Below, piece after piece: positions 33,564 through 43,472 of a stretch of DNA of 64,000 nucleotides (position 1 is the stretch's first letter; every line of letters starts with the position of its first letter). The DNA is from an uncultured Pelagibacteraceae bacterium (GTDB lineage: Bacteria > Pseudomonadota > Alphaproteobacteria > Pelagibacterales > Pelagibacteraceae): assembly GCA_902617895.1 (NCBI GenBank), contig CACMYJ010000002.1, forward strand, positions 124,001-188,000, written 5' to 3'. The notes under the pieces are model-generated. The model was not told the DNA's origin. It saw only the letters and a program-made list of their open reading frames with translations, and made no database searches. The translations under genes were made by a program, and so were the position numbers.

Positions 33564-33881
33564 ATGATTAAAGAAATTAAATTTACAGATAATGCGTTAA
33601 AACAAATCAATAACCTTTTATCAACGAAGGATGAAGGTTCTTTTTTTAGAATCGCTATCAAAGGTGGTGGATGCTCAGGGTTTCAGTATGATTTCTCATT
33701 TGATAAAACACCTCAAGACGACGATTTAAGACAAGATAATATTTTAATTGATAAAACTTCAGCTGATCTATTGAAAGGATCAGAGGTTGATTTCGTAAAA
33801 GAATTAATCGGAGACCAATTTAAAATTAGTAACCCACAAAGCAAATCATCTTGCGGTTGTGGTGTTTCATTTTCTCTTTAA
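33564..33881 (+). CDS. erpA: iron-sulfur cluster insertion protein (ErpA/HesB family)
   Basis: RIAIKGGGCSGFQYDFSFD and C-terminal SSCGCGVSFSL. Confidence 0.94.
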   Translation: MIKEIKFTDNALKQINNLLSTKDEGSFFRIAIKGGGCSGFQYDFSFDKTPQDDDLRQDNILIDKTSADLLKGSEVDFVKELIGDQFKISNPQSKSSCGCGVSFSL

Positions 33882-34657
33882 TGATCATTAGCTCATGGAA
33901 TGTAAATTCTATTAGGGCAAGAATATTAAACGTTCAAGAATACTTAAAAAAGTTCAATCCTGATATCGTGTTAACCCAAGAAATAAAAACTCAAGAGGAA
34001 ACTTATCCGTTTGATGATATTAAAAAATTAAAATACGAAAGTTATGTATTTGGACAAAAAGGTTACAACGGTGTTGCAATACTTTCCAAAAAAAAATTAG
34101 ATAAAATCGAAAAAGATATTTTTAAAGATAAAAACAAACAATCGAGAATAATTACAGCAGATACAAAGTATAAATCTAAAACTATTAAAATTATAAATAT
34201 CTATACGCCAAATGGTAACCCAGTAGATACAGAAAAATATGATTATAAATTATATTGGCTAAATAGTTTAATTAAAAAAATTAAAACACTTTTAAAAAGT
34301 TATGATAATATAATTATTGCGGGTGACTTTAACATAATACCTTCTGCTGAAGATGTTCACGACCCTAAAGGATATGAAAATGATGCTCTTTTTAGAATTG
34401 AGATTAGAAAAAAATTAAGAGAAATGTTTAATTTAGGATTTCACGATGCATTTAGATATATTTATCCAGATAAAGAGGAATATACTTTTTGGGATTATAC
34501 AAGTGGTGCTTGGCAAAAAAATAATGGAATGAGGATTGATCACTTTTTAGTGACTAACAGTTTACTGAATAATATTAAAGATGTTAAAGTTAATAAATAT
34601 CCAAGAGGTAGAGAAAAACCATCTGATCATACTCCGATTGAATTAGAATTAGCTTAA
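33881..34657 (+). CDS. xth: exodeoxyribonuclease III
   Basis: ISSWNVNSIRARI, QEIKTQEE, IAGDFNIIPSAEDVHDP, MRIDHFLVT, PSDHTPI; TAATG coupling with erpA, so start is 33881. Confidence 0.94.
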   Translation: MIISSWNVNSIRARILNVQEYLKKFNPDIVLTQEIKTQEETYPFDDIKKLKYESYVFGQKGYNGVAILSKKKLDKIEKDIFKDKNKQSRIITADTKYKSKTIKIINIYTPNGNPVDTEKYDYKLYWLNSLIKKIKTLLKSYDNIIIAGDFNIIPSAEDVHDPKGYENDALFRIEIRKKLREMFNLGFHDAFRYIYPDKEEYTFWDYTSGAWQKNNGMRIDHFLVTNSLLNNIKDVKVNKYPRGREKPSDHTPIELELA

Positions 34658-35647
34658 TGATTTAATTTTATTAACTAGATCCTCATTAATATGTCTAGGT
34701 CCTTTATCTAATCTATTCTTGTGTCTTCTTTCACCAGGAAGTCTGACATCACCCATCGATTTCATTTTTTCAAAAAATTTTGATGAATGTTCGTCCCAAT
34801 TATTTTGTGATAATTTATCTGGAGATATGGCTAAAATGAACTCTCCACCACTTGGAGGACCTCCATCATTATTATCCTTCTCAGCTGTCTCATAACTGAA
34901 ATTATCTCCTACTAAGGCACCTGCAAGCAATTCGACCATCATCGCAATCCCTGAGCCTTTATAGCCACCGAAAGGCAATAAAACACCCCCATCTGCAATC
35001 TCAGCAGGATCAGTTGTATCTTTTCCCTCTTTTGTAAGTCCTGTTCCTAATGGAACTTTATGACCTTCTCTTTTAGCAACTTGAACTTCGCCCATAGCCA
35101 TTGATGCTGTTGCCATATCATAAACGACTGGAGGTTTGTTTTTTCTTGGCCAAGCAAATGATATTGGATTTGTTCCAAACAAAGGCTTAATTGCTCCAGC
35201 AGGTGCTACAGCAGGTTTGTAAGATGTGCATGCAAAAGCGACCAAACCTTGTTCTGCAATCATTTCAGTTTCAGGCCACATAGCTGCCATATGATGAGAA
35301 TTAGTTATAGCTAAAATCGCAACACCATTTTCTTTAGCAAGTTTAATTAGTTCTGGAATACTTTTTTTTAAAACAACAGGAGCTAAACAGTTATTACCAT
35401 TAGCTTTAATAACTGATGCTGATATTTTTTTTATATCTGGCTTCCCTTTGCCATTAATTTTTCCACTTTTTAATCCTGCTACGTAAGCTGGGACTCTGAA
35501 TAAACCATGCGATAAGGATCCATCCGTCTCAGCTTTAGTAACTAAGTCTGCCATTATAGTTGCTGTTTCATCATCACAACCACTATTTAAAAAAGTATTT
35601 TTTGCTAAATTATAAATTTCATCTAGCTCTAAAGATATATTGCTCAC
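34649..35647 (-). CDS. Ldh2 family (malate/lactate/ureidoglycolate) dehydrogenase
   Basis: SHGLFRVPAYVAGLKSGKI, FGTNPISFAWP, GYKGSGIAMMVELLAGAL. Confidence 0.92.
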   Translation of the reverse strand: MSNISLELDEIYNLAKNTFLNSGCDDETATIMADLVTKAETDGSLSHGLFRVPAYVAGLKSGKINGKGKPDIKKISASVIKANGNNCLAPVVLKKSIPELIKLAKENGVAILAITNSHHMAAMWPETEMIAEQGLVAFACTSYKPAVAPAGAIKPLFGTNPISFAWPRKNKPPVVYDMATASMAMGEVQVAKREGHKVPLGTGLTKEGKDTTDPAEIADGGVLLPFGGYKGSGIAMMVELLAGALVGDNFSYETAEKDNNDGGPPSGGEFILAISPDKLSQNNWDEHSSKFFEKMKSMGDVRLPGERRHKNRLDKGPRHINEDLVNKIKSLS

Positions 35648-35690
35648 ACATCTATTAGATATTATTTAAGATTTATTTCAAATAGAATAT

Positions 35691-36425
35691 TTATTTATTT
35701 TTATCTTCCCACTCAAAACGTGGAAAAGAATCAAAGATTTTAAAAATACCATTTGACCATTGATTACAGACTTTTGAATACTCATCATCAGTAAGATTTA
35801 AGCACTTTTGTGATGCAATTTTATATTGGTCTTTTCTATAAACCGTAAAATCAATTGGTGGACCAACTGTTAAGTCACTTTTTAATGTTGAGTCCATTGA
35901 TATTAAAGCACATCTTGATGCATCACCAACTGTGACTTCGGGTTTAATAACTCTATCTAAAATTGGTTTCCCGTATTTAACTTCGCCAATAACTAGATAT
36001 GGCTTGCTATCAGCGGGTCTTATATAATTTCCTTGAGGATAAACTAAGTATAATTCCATTGGTTGTCCCTTAATCTGACCACCAATAACAAAAGTAGATC
36101 CCAATAATACTGTGTCTGTGTTAATACCTTTAGGTGCTGAATGTTCAATATTTAATGAACCAATATATGAAGCAATCTGATCAAAATTTTCACAAGTATT
36201 TAAATTCATTATTCCAGTGGAATTCTTTAAATCATTTTGAATTGATTTATAAACTGCCTGAGAAGTTCCTAAATTACCTGACGTAACAATAATAATTGTT
36301 CTGTCGCCTACATCGTACGTGAACATTTTTGAATAAATATTTACGTTATCTAAACCTGCATTCGTTCTTGAGTCTGACGCAAATACCAATCCATCTTGTG
36401 CTTTAATGCCAATACAATAAGTCAT
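35691..36425 (-). CDS. Anbu (proteasome-type) peptidase
   Basis: MTYCIGIKAQDGLVFASDSRTNAGLDNV...KM, N-terminal Thr at position 2; LLGSTFVIGGQIKGQ. Confidence 0.92.
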   Translation of the reverse strand: MTYCIGIKAQDGLVFASDSRTNAGLDNVNIYSKMFTYDVGDRTIIIVTSGNLGTSQAVYKSIQNDLKNSTGIMNLNTCENFDQIASYIGSLNIEHSAPKGINTDTVLLGSTFVIGGQIKGQPMELYLVYPQGNYIRPADSKPYLVIGEVKYGKPILDRVIKPEVTVGDASRCALISMDSTLKSDLTVGPPIDFTVYRKDQYKIASQKCLNLTDDEYSKVCNQWSNGIFKIFDSFPRFEWEDKNK

Positions 36426-36537
36426 TTGAATAATTTACTATTGAATTATAACATTAATTAATAATCTATTAAAAGCATAACTGCTATATCTATTATGCAT
36501 TTGCTTATTCTATCCAATTATTAAACATTATCTCGTT

Positions 36538-37983
36538 ATGGTCTCTAAACTATGGAAAAACTATAATGCAAAAAATGCTTATGATGGTTATTTCACAAAA
36601 GAAAATAAGCTAAGAAAACACGCAACTATAATTTCAGGTATCCTAGAAAGATACGGTAAGAAAAAACTTCAGGAAATAGAAAAGAACTGCCAAAGTACAA
36701 TTAGTGCAAGAGGAATAAATTTTAGAGTTTATGCTGCTAACAATCGTGCGGAAGAAAAAAAATGGCCATTGGATATAATTCCTAGAATAATACCAAAAAA
36801 ACAATGGAACAAAGTTTCAAAAGGTTTGCAGCAAAGAGTAAAAGCTTTGAACCTATTTATAGATGATGTTTACAATCAAAAGAAAATTTTTAAAGATAAT
36901 GTAGTACCAAAAGAAATAATTTTTAAATCTCCATTCTACGTAAAAGAATGTGATGGATTTTCACCCAAACATAAAGCCTGGTCAAATATTTCAGGAGTTG
37001 ATTTAATAAGAAATACCAATGGTGATTATTTAGTTTTAGAGGATAATTTAAGAGTTCCATCAGGTGTTTCTTACATGCTTGAGAATAGAATGGTAATGAG
37101 AGATGTTTTTCCAGAATTATTTACAAGGTATAAAGTTGCTTCTATCCATCAATACACAAACAAATTATTTAATTGCATGGTTGAATGTATTCCTAAAAAA
37201 ACATCAAATCCTCATATGGTTGTATTAACACCTGGTATTTATAATTCAGCTTACTTTGAACATTCATTTTTAGCAGAGCAAATGGGTATAGCTTTAGTGG
37301 AAGGAAAAGATTTGTTTGTTGAAAATGATATTGTCTATATGAAGACAGTCAAGGGGCCCCTCAAAGTTGATTGTATTTATAGACGATTAGATGACAATTT
37401 TTTAGATCCAAAAGTTTTTTTTAAAGGATCATTAATTGGTGTTCCTGGACTTTTTAAAAGTTGGAGAAAAGGAAATGTTGGTATTATTAATGCGATTGGA
37501 ACAGGTGTAGCTGATGACAAAGTTGTTTATTCTTACGTAAATAAAATGATAGTTTATTATTTGGGAGAACAACCTATTTTAAATCAAGTAGAAACATACC
37601 TGTGTCATAACAAATCTGAAAGAGATTATGTAATCGAAAATATTGGTAAATTAGTTGTAAAGCCTGCAAATGCATCGGGTGGTTATGGAATTATGATTGG
37701 TCCAAAAGCTCCAAAAAAAGAACGAGAGGAAGTAATTGCCAAAATAAAGAAAAATCCAAGAGAGTATATTGCTCAACCATTAGAAACTCTTTCAACAGCT
37801 CCAACAATCACTGAAGATGATATAGAACCTAGGCACCTTGATTTAAGACCTTTTGTTTTAAGTGGAAAAACTATGTACGTAAGCACTGGTGGACTAACTA
37901 GAGTAGCTTTAAGAAAAGGCAGTACTATTGTAAATAGCTCTCAAGGTGGTGGTTCTAAGGATACACTTATTGTTGAAACATAA
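36538..37983 (+). CDS. circularly permuted type 2 ATP-grasp protein
   Basis: LVLEDNLRVPSGVSYMLENR, VKPANASGGYGIMIGP, REYIAQPLETLSTAPT, HLDLRPFVL. Confidence 0.93.
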   Translation: MVSKLWKNYNAKNAYDGYFTKENKLRKHATIISGILERYGKKKLQEIEKNCQSTISARGINFRVYAANNRAEEKKWPLDIIPRIIPKKQWNKVSKGLQQRVKALNLFIDDVYNQKKIFKDNVVPKEIIFKSPFYVKECDGFSPKHKAWSNISGVDLIRNTNGDYLVLEDNLRVPSGVSYMLENRMVMRDVFPELFTRYKVASIHQYTNKLFNCMVECIPKKTSNPHMVVLTPGIYNSAYFEHSFLAEQMGIALVEGKDLFVENDIVYMKTVKGPLKVDCIYRRLDDNFLDPKVFFKGSLIGVPGLFKSWRKGNVGIINAIGTGVADDKVVYSYVNKMIVYYLGEQPILNQVETYLCHNKSERDYVIENIGKLVVKPANASGGYGIMIGPKAPKKEREEVIAKIKKNPREYIAQPLETLSTAPTITEDDIEPRHLDLRPFVLSGKTMYVSTGGLTRVALRKGSTIVNSSQGGGSKDTLIVET

Positions 37984-38024
37984 TAATATTCATATTATTA
38001 AAAATTAATCAGCCTAAATTCATT

Positions 38025-38816
38025 TTGATGAAAAATAACATAATAATTTTTACAGATCTAGACGGATCTTTATTAAATACTAAAAATTTCAAATTCGAAA
38101 AAGCCAAATCACTTATTAAAAAAATTACTAAAGATAGTAATTTTATAATTCCTAATTCAAGTAAAACAGAGTTAGAGATAAGAGATTTTATTAAGAAATT
38201 AAAAATCAAGCTTCCTTTTATTAGCGAAAATGGTTCTGAAATTCATAATCTAAATATGATCGAAAGAAAGCTTCCTAAAAAAATTATAATAGCGCGTGAT
38301 AGAAATACAATTTTGAAAATTTTTTTAAAAAATATGAGTAAAGAGATTTTAATAAATTGTGATTTTTTATATAAAATGGACAATAAAAATAAATCTAAAA
38401 TTTTAGGTTTAAAAGGAAAAGATTTAATCGCTAGTTCAAAACGAAAATATACTTATCCTTTTATTTTTAAAGGAGATAATAAACTAAAAAAATTATTATT
38501 TAAAAAAACTTACAAGGTAGGTTTAGCTATTCAACAAGGAGGCAGAGTGATGAATTTAGGCGATAATGTAACTAAAGGCATGGCAATTAAAAAAACATTA
38601 AATTTTATTAAATCAGTTAATAAAAATAAGATTACAACCATTGCTGTTGGTGATAATCAGAATGATTTAAGTATGTTAAAAGTTGTGAAATATCCCTGTA
38701 TTGTTTCAAATAGATCCATCAAAATTAATAACAAAAATAAAATTTATACTAATAAAAAGGCTCCAGAAGGATGGATTGAGGTGGTCAAAAAGGCAATGGA
38801 TAAAATAAATAATTAA
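38025..38816 (+). CDS. gpgP: HAD-family mannosyl/glucosyl-3-phosphoglycerate phosphatase
   Basis: IIFTDLDGSLLN, NGSEIHNL, AVGDNQNDLSML; immediately upstream of gpgS-like gene. Confidence 0.8.
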   Translation: MMKNNIIIFTDLDGSLLNTKNFKFEKAKSLIKKITKDSNFIIPNSSKTELEIRDFIKKLKIKLPFISENGSEIHNLNMIERKLPKKIIIARDRNTILKIFLKNMSKEILINCDFLYKMDNKNKSKILGLKGKDLIASSKRKYTYPFIFKGDNKLKKLLFKKTYKVGLAIQQGGRVMNLGDNVTKGMAIKKTLNFIKSVNKNKITTIAVGDNQNDLSMLKVVKYPCIVSNRSIKINNKNKIYTNKKAPEGWIEVVKKAMDKINN

Positions 38817-38830
38817 ATTAATTTATAAAT

Positions 38831-40051
38831 ATGGGTGATTTTTCTCAAAACGGAATAGTAGCAAATCTTCACGATTTTTCGATACGAAGCACTGAGCAGA
38901 TTGAAAAAGACTTATTAAAATTTTCTAAAGAGAGAAAATTAGAATTAATTTTACCTTGTCTTTATTCGGAACTTGAAGGAGACGCATTACCAAACATAGT
39001 AAATGAAATAAGCAAAACTAAATATCTTAATCATGTGATAATTGGCTTAGATCAAGCTAATAAAGCACAAGCTAAAAAGGCATGGAAATTTTTTAAAAAG
39101 TTAAAAACTCCATTTTCTATTTTATGGAATGATGGTCCAAAATTAAAAAAATTAGATAAGGAATTAAAAGGTATAGATCTTGCGCCGAAACAAATGGGTA
39201 AAGGAAGAAATGTTTGGTATTGTATTGGCATGGCAATAGCTAGAGATGAAGCTAGATCTGTTGCTTTACATGATTGTGATATAAAAACTTATGATAGGAG
39301 GTTGTTAGCAAAACTTTTTTATCCTGTAGAAAACCCATTATTTAATTATGAATTTTGCAAAGGTTATTATCCTAGAATTGCTGATAATAAAATGCATGGA
39401 AGAGTAGCTAGATTACTTGTTAACCCACTACTAACGGCAATGGAAAAAACAATAGGGAAAAGTGATTATATAGATTTTATGAAATCATTTAAATATCCAT
39501 TGGCTGGAGAATTTTCATTTAGAAGAAATATTTTACCAGAACTAAGAATTTCATCAGACTGGGGGATTGAAATTGCTATTTTATCTGAAATGCAGAGAAA
39601 TTATTCATCAAACAACATATGCCAGGTAGAGTTAGCTGATAACTACGATCATAAACATCAGATATTATCTATAAAGGACAGCTCTAAAGGGTTATCTAAA
39701 ATGTCTATTGATATAATTAAAACATTAGTAAGAAAACTTGCAACACAAGGCTATTCATTTAGCAAAGAAACTTTTCGATCAATTAAAGCAACTTATTATA
39801 GATCCGCTTTAGATTTAATTGATATTTATAGAAGTGATGCTCAAATGAATGGTCTTAAGTTTGACTCTCACAATGAGGAAAAAACGGTTGAGTTATTTGC
39901 TTTAAATATTATGAAAGCTGGAGAATCATTTTTTGAAAATCCAATGGATACACCTTTTATACCAACTTGGCATAGAGTAAAAAGTGCTATCCCCGATTTC
40001 TTAGATAGATTTAAGGAAAGTGTTAAAGCGGACAATAAAGAGTTTAAGTAA
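38831..40051 (+). CDS. gpgS: glucosyl-3-phosphoglycerate synthase-like glycosyltransferase
   Basis: LILPCLYSELEGDALPNIV, MGKGRNVWYCIGMAIA, ALHDCDIKTYDRRLLAKLFYPV, PLAGEFSF. Confidence 0.85.
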   Translation: MGDFSQNGIVANLHDFSIRSTEQIEKDLLKFSKERKLELILPCLYSELEGDALPNIVNEISKTKYLNHVIIGLDQANKAQAKKAWKFFKKLKTPFSILWNDGPKLKKLDKELKGIDLAPKQMGKGRNVWYCIGMAIARDEARSVALHDCDIKTYDRRLLAKLFYPVENPLFNYEFCKGYYPRIADNKMHGRVARLLVNPLLTAMEKTIGKSDYIDFMKSFKYPLAGEFSFRRNILPELRISSDWGIEIAILSEMQRNYSSNNICQVELADNYDHKHQILSIKDSSKGLSKMSIDIIKTLVRKLATQGYSFSKETFRSIKATYYRSALDLIDIYRSDAQMNGLKFDSHNEEKTVELFALNIMKAGESFFENPMDTPFIPTWHRVKSAIPDFLDRFKESVKADNKEFK

Positions 40052-40066
40052 ACTTAATAGATTAGT

Positions 40067-40330
40067 TTAATGTTTGTGATTGTGCTCTTCATTTAAATTA
40101 TCAATATCAATTTCTTGAATTTCATTAATCGGCTTTGCTATACGCCAGTTCCTTACTTTCCCATCCTTTGCTCTCTCAGTTATTATTGTCTCTATAGGAG
40201 GGCAATTAGGTTCATGACAACTTAACTCAGCCATGCTTAAAATAGATTTTTCTGGAATTTTATGTTTTTTTGAAAATAAAAGTTTTAAATTTCTAATAGT
40301 TTCAGCATTAGGTTTTTTTTTATTAAACAT
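40067..40330 (-). CDS. conserved small protein, CHEPNCPPIET motif, His-rich C-terminus
   Basis: ORF tightly packed downstream of WD40 gene; candidate metal ligands CHEPNC and EEHNHKH. Confidence 0.65.
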   Translation of the reverse strand: MFNKKKPNAETIRNLKLLFSKKHKIPEKSILSMAELSCHEPNCPPIETIITERAKDGKVRNWRIAKPINEIQEIDIDNLNEEHNHKH

Positions 40331-40333
40331 AGA

Positions 40334-41377
40334 TTATTTTTTTTCCTCATCCCAGATTGATGTCCATAAAATATTTCCTCCCATGTCACCAATTAATAGA
40401 TGTGAGCAATCTTTGGTTACTGCAATTGCAGAAACTTCAAATTCTGTAAAACTTCGAATAATAATTGTATTGCTTGCTTTTTCGATTTCTGACAAAAAAA
40501 CTGAACCGTCACTTAACCCAGTTAAAATTGCATTTTCATTTGGGAATGGTTCAACGAATGTAACTAATTTATTGCCTACATAAGGAAGACAAATAGGTTC
40601 TCGGCCTACTGGTCCATCTCCATCGAATGGCCAACATACTGCTTCTTTAGCTCCCGATGTTGCTAAATATTTTGAGTCATCTACGAAGGCAAAACTTTTA
40701 ATTTTTGCACCATATCCAGACATTGCTGAGTCAATTTTGTCTTTTAATCGCCAAAAATGTAGTTGGTTTTCCTGCATTGATGTAACTAGGTATTTACCAT
40801 CAGGACTAAAAATTACTTTGTTATGAGAACCCTTCCAGTTTAATTCAGATGAATTCCATTTGTTGCTATAATCTTTTTTCCAAAGAGTTACTCCTCCGTA
40901 ACGAGAAACTGCCAATCTTCTGCCTTTTGCGTCAAATGCTATGCCGCCAATAGTGCTATTATGCTCAAATAATTTTGGCTCTTTATGATTTGGTGACCAA
41001 AGATAAACAATATTTCCGGATGAACAAACTAGACTTCCATTAAAAGCTGTAACATGGTCTACCCAACGCGTACCAAAGTTACCAATCTCACTAATCTTTC
41101 CATCAAGGGAAATGTTTAAAAATCGACCATCATCCCCACCAGTTAAAATATTATCACCATCCTTTGACATGCAGAGTACAATTCCTTTGTGAGCTTTTAA
41201 TGGCTCAGAACTTTTGCCAGATGTAAAAATTCTTACTGTACCATCACCAAATCCAACTGCTATTGAATTACCAACTGTAACCGCATTAGTTATAGGAATA
41301 CCAAGTTTAAACTCTGTTCCTCTTTGTTCAAATTTAGTCTTATCTAATTCTGGGAATTGATTTGTATCAGCCTTCAT
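40334..41377 (-). CDS. WD40 repeat protein
   Basis: repeats such as KAHKGIVLCMSKDGDNILTGGDDG, NSTIGGIAFDAKGRRLAVSRYGGVTLW; stop/start overlap with cobW. Confidence 0.85.
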   Translation of the reverse strand: MKADTNQFPELDKTKFEQRGTEFKLGIPITNAVTVGNSIAVGFGDGTVRIFTSGKSSEPLKAHKGIVLCMSKDGDNILTGGDDGRFLNISLDGKISEIGNFGTRWVDHVTAFNGSLVCSSGNIVYLWSPNHKEPKLFEHNSTIGGIAFDAKGRRLAVSRYGGVTLWKKDYSNKWNSSELNWKGSHNKVIFSPDGKYLVTSMQENQLHFWRLKDKIDSAMSGYGAKIKSFAFVDDSKYLATSGAKEAVCWPFDGDGPVGREPICLPYVGNKLVTFVEPFPNENAILTGLSDGSVFLSEIEKASNTIIIRSFTEFEVSAIAVTKDCSHLLIGDMGGNILWTSIWDEEKK

Positions 41378-42348
41378 GCCGATTTACAGTTTTCAAATCC
41401 TTCTTTTAAATTCATACTTTCAAGGTTTCGACCAATGAAGACTAGTCGAGAACTTCGTTCTTTACCTTCAGGCCATTTACCCATTGGTGAAGCATCCATA
41501 AGCATATGTACACCTTGAAATACATATCGATCACTTTCTCCTGTAAAGTCAAGTATACCTTTGGTTCTTAAAATATCCTGACCTTTGGTTTGTAATAGTT
41601 TGCTAAACCAATCTTGAAACTTTTCCATGTCTAAAGGGGTATCAGAGACAAATGATAAGCTAGTTACATCATCATCATGCTCATGGTCATGATCTGATGT
41701 TAGAAAATCAGGCTCAACATCTAAAACACGTTTTAAACTAAATGCATCAAGATTTAAAATCTCATTTAAAGATACTCCACATTTGGTTGTATTTATAATT
41801 TTTGCAAAAGGATTAATTTTTTTAATTCTTTCTTTAACAACTTCTAATCCACTTTCATCAACAAGATCTATTTTGTTTAATAATACAACGTCTGCAAAGG
41901 CAATTTGCTCCTCTGCTTCGTGATGATCTGTTAATTGTGTACTTAAATGAACAGCATCAGCAACTGTAACAATTGCATCTAACTTTGTACGATCAGCAAC
42001 ATCTTGATCTACAAAAAAAGTTTGTGCAACAGGAGCTGGATCAGCTAATCCTGTTGTTTCTACTATGATTGCATCAAGCTTATCCGCCCGTTTCATAAGA
42101 CCACTTAAAATCCTGATTAGGTCTCCTCTTACAGTACAACAAATGCAACCATTGTTCATCTCAAACACCTCTTCATCAGCATCAACAACTAAATCGTTAT
42201 CAATGCCCTGCTCACCAAATTCATTAACTATTACAGCATATTTTTTGCCATGCTGCTCAGTTAATATTCTATTTAAAAGAGTAGTTTTTCCAGCACCTAA
42301 AAAGCCTGTTAAAACAGTAACAGGAACTTGTTTGTTAGTTTCTTCCAT
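41374..42348 (-). CDS. COG0523/CobW family GTPase, zinc-associated
   Basis: VLTGFLGAGKTTLLNRILTEQHG, NNGCICCTVRGDL (CxCC), NKIDL, His/Asp-rich DHDHEHDDD. Confidence 0.95.
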   Translation of the reverse strand: MEETNKQVPVTVLTGFLGAGKTTLLNRILTEQHGKKYAVIVNEFGEQGIDNDLVVDADEEVFEMNNGCICCTVRGDLIRILSGLMKRADKLDAIIVETTGLADPAPVAQTFFVDQDVADRTKLDAIVTVADAVHLSTQLTDHHEAEEQIAFADVVLLNKIDLVDESGLEVVKERIKKINPFAKIINTTKCGVSLNEILNLDAFSLKRVLDVEPDFLTSDHDHEHDDDVTSLSFVSDTPLDMEKFQDWFSKLLQTKGQDILRTKGILDFTGESDRYVFQGVHMLMDASPMGKWPEGKERSSRLVFIGRNLESMNLKEGFENCKSA

Positions 42349-42356
42349 TAATTAAA

Positions 42357-43451
42357 TTAACATCCTTTAAAGGATTTTGACATATTTTTTATTAAATCAA
42401 AATATAAACCTTTTCCAGGAGTTAAAGTTGCACCCAACGGATCAACAATACCGGTTTTAATATTCATATCTTTTGCAACAGCTTTAATGATATCTGGATT
42501 AAATTGAGGCTCAGAAAATACACAAGCTACTTTATCGTGCTCAATTACTTCTCTTATCTCTGAAAGTTGCTCCGCACCAGGTAATACATCTGTGTTAACT
42601 GTAAAAGCACCTAATATGTTTACATTAAATCTTTTCTCAAAGTATTGGTAAGCATCATGAAAAACAATTGATGCAGTACTTTCATTAAGTTCTGCAGTTA
42701 CATCATTTGTAAGTTTATCAATTTCTTTATAAGCCTTACTTAAATTTGCTCTATAAGCAGCTTCATTTGTTGGGTCATTTTCAATTAAGTGCTTAGACAT
42801 TTCAAATAAAATAACTTTTGCATTAATTGGGTCTAACCAAATATGTGGATCAAATTCACCGTGGTGGTGTCCTTCGTGTCCATCATGATCATCATGCCCA
42901 TCTTCTTTTTTTGCATGATCGTCATGGTTGTGATCATCGTGGTCATCCTTTTTCTTATGTCCATGATCGTCATGATCGTCCTCTTTATGCCCATCTTCTT
43001 TTTTTGCATGGTCATGATCATCGTGATCATCTTTTTTCTTGTGTCCGTGATCATCATGATCATCGTGATCGTCATGGTCATCAAAAATATTTCTCTCTCT
43101 AAATTTTAACTTTACTAAACCTTTAATCTCTAATAACTCAATTTTTTCTGCCTCATTAGCAATTGAGTCTAACGGTTTTTCTAAAAAATTTTCTAAATCT
43201 TCACCTACCCAAAAAACAATGTCAGCATCTTGTAACATTTTTGCATGCGAAGGTTTCATGGCAAATCCATGTGGTGAAGCGTATCCTTCAACTATTAAAT
43301 CTGGTTTAGATACACCATCCATTAAATAGCTAGCTAAAGAGTGTATTGGCTTAATTGATGCAACGACTTTGATGTTGGCATTTGCTGATGTAAATAAAGT
43401 TAAAAATGATAGTATTGTTAAGATTATTGAAGATTTTTTTAGATTTTTCAT
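42357..43451 (-). CDS. znuA: zinc ABC transporter substrate-binding protein with expanded His/Asp loop
   Basis: IKPIHSLASYLMDGV, HGFAMKPSHAKMLQDADIVFWVG, (DDH)n loop, DPHIWLDPINAK, FHDAYQYFEKRFN. Confidence 0.95.
   Translation of the reverse strand: MKNLKKSSIILTILSFLTLFTSANANIKVVASIKPIHSLASYLMDGVSKPDLIVEGYASPHGFAMKPSHAKMLQDADIVFWVGEDLENFLEKPLDSIANEAEKIELLEIKGLVKLKFRERNIFDDHDDHDDHDDHGHKKKDDHDDHDHAKKEDGHKEDDHDDHGHKKKDDHDDHNHDDHAKKEDGHDDHDGHEGHHHGEFDPHIWLDPINAKVILFEMSKHLIENDPTNEAAYRANLSKAYKEIDKLTNDVTAELNESTASIVFHDAYQYFEKRFNVNILGAFTVNTDVLPGAEQLSEIREVIEHDKVACVFSEPQFNPDIIKAVAKDMNIKTGIVDPLGATLTPGKGLYFDLIKNMSKSFKGC
42894..43079 (+). repeat. two-copy ~93-bp tandem duplication inside the znuA His/Asp-rich loop
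   Basis: ATGCCCATCTTCTTTTTTTGCATG recurs at 42894 and 42987 (period 93 bp = 31 codons). Confidence 0.85.
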
Positions 43452-43472
43452 AAAATTTGGTTATTGTTAATT

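Noticed and set aside
42827-43109. Three His/Met/Ile-rich ORFs (42827+, 42833-, 42843+) overlapping znuA
   Set aside because: Out-of-frame translations of the znuA GAT/CAT-rich repeat; the znuA frame has full homology.
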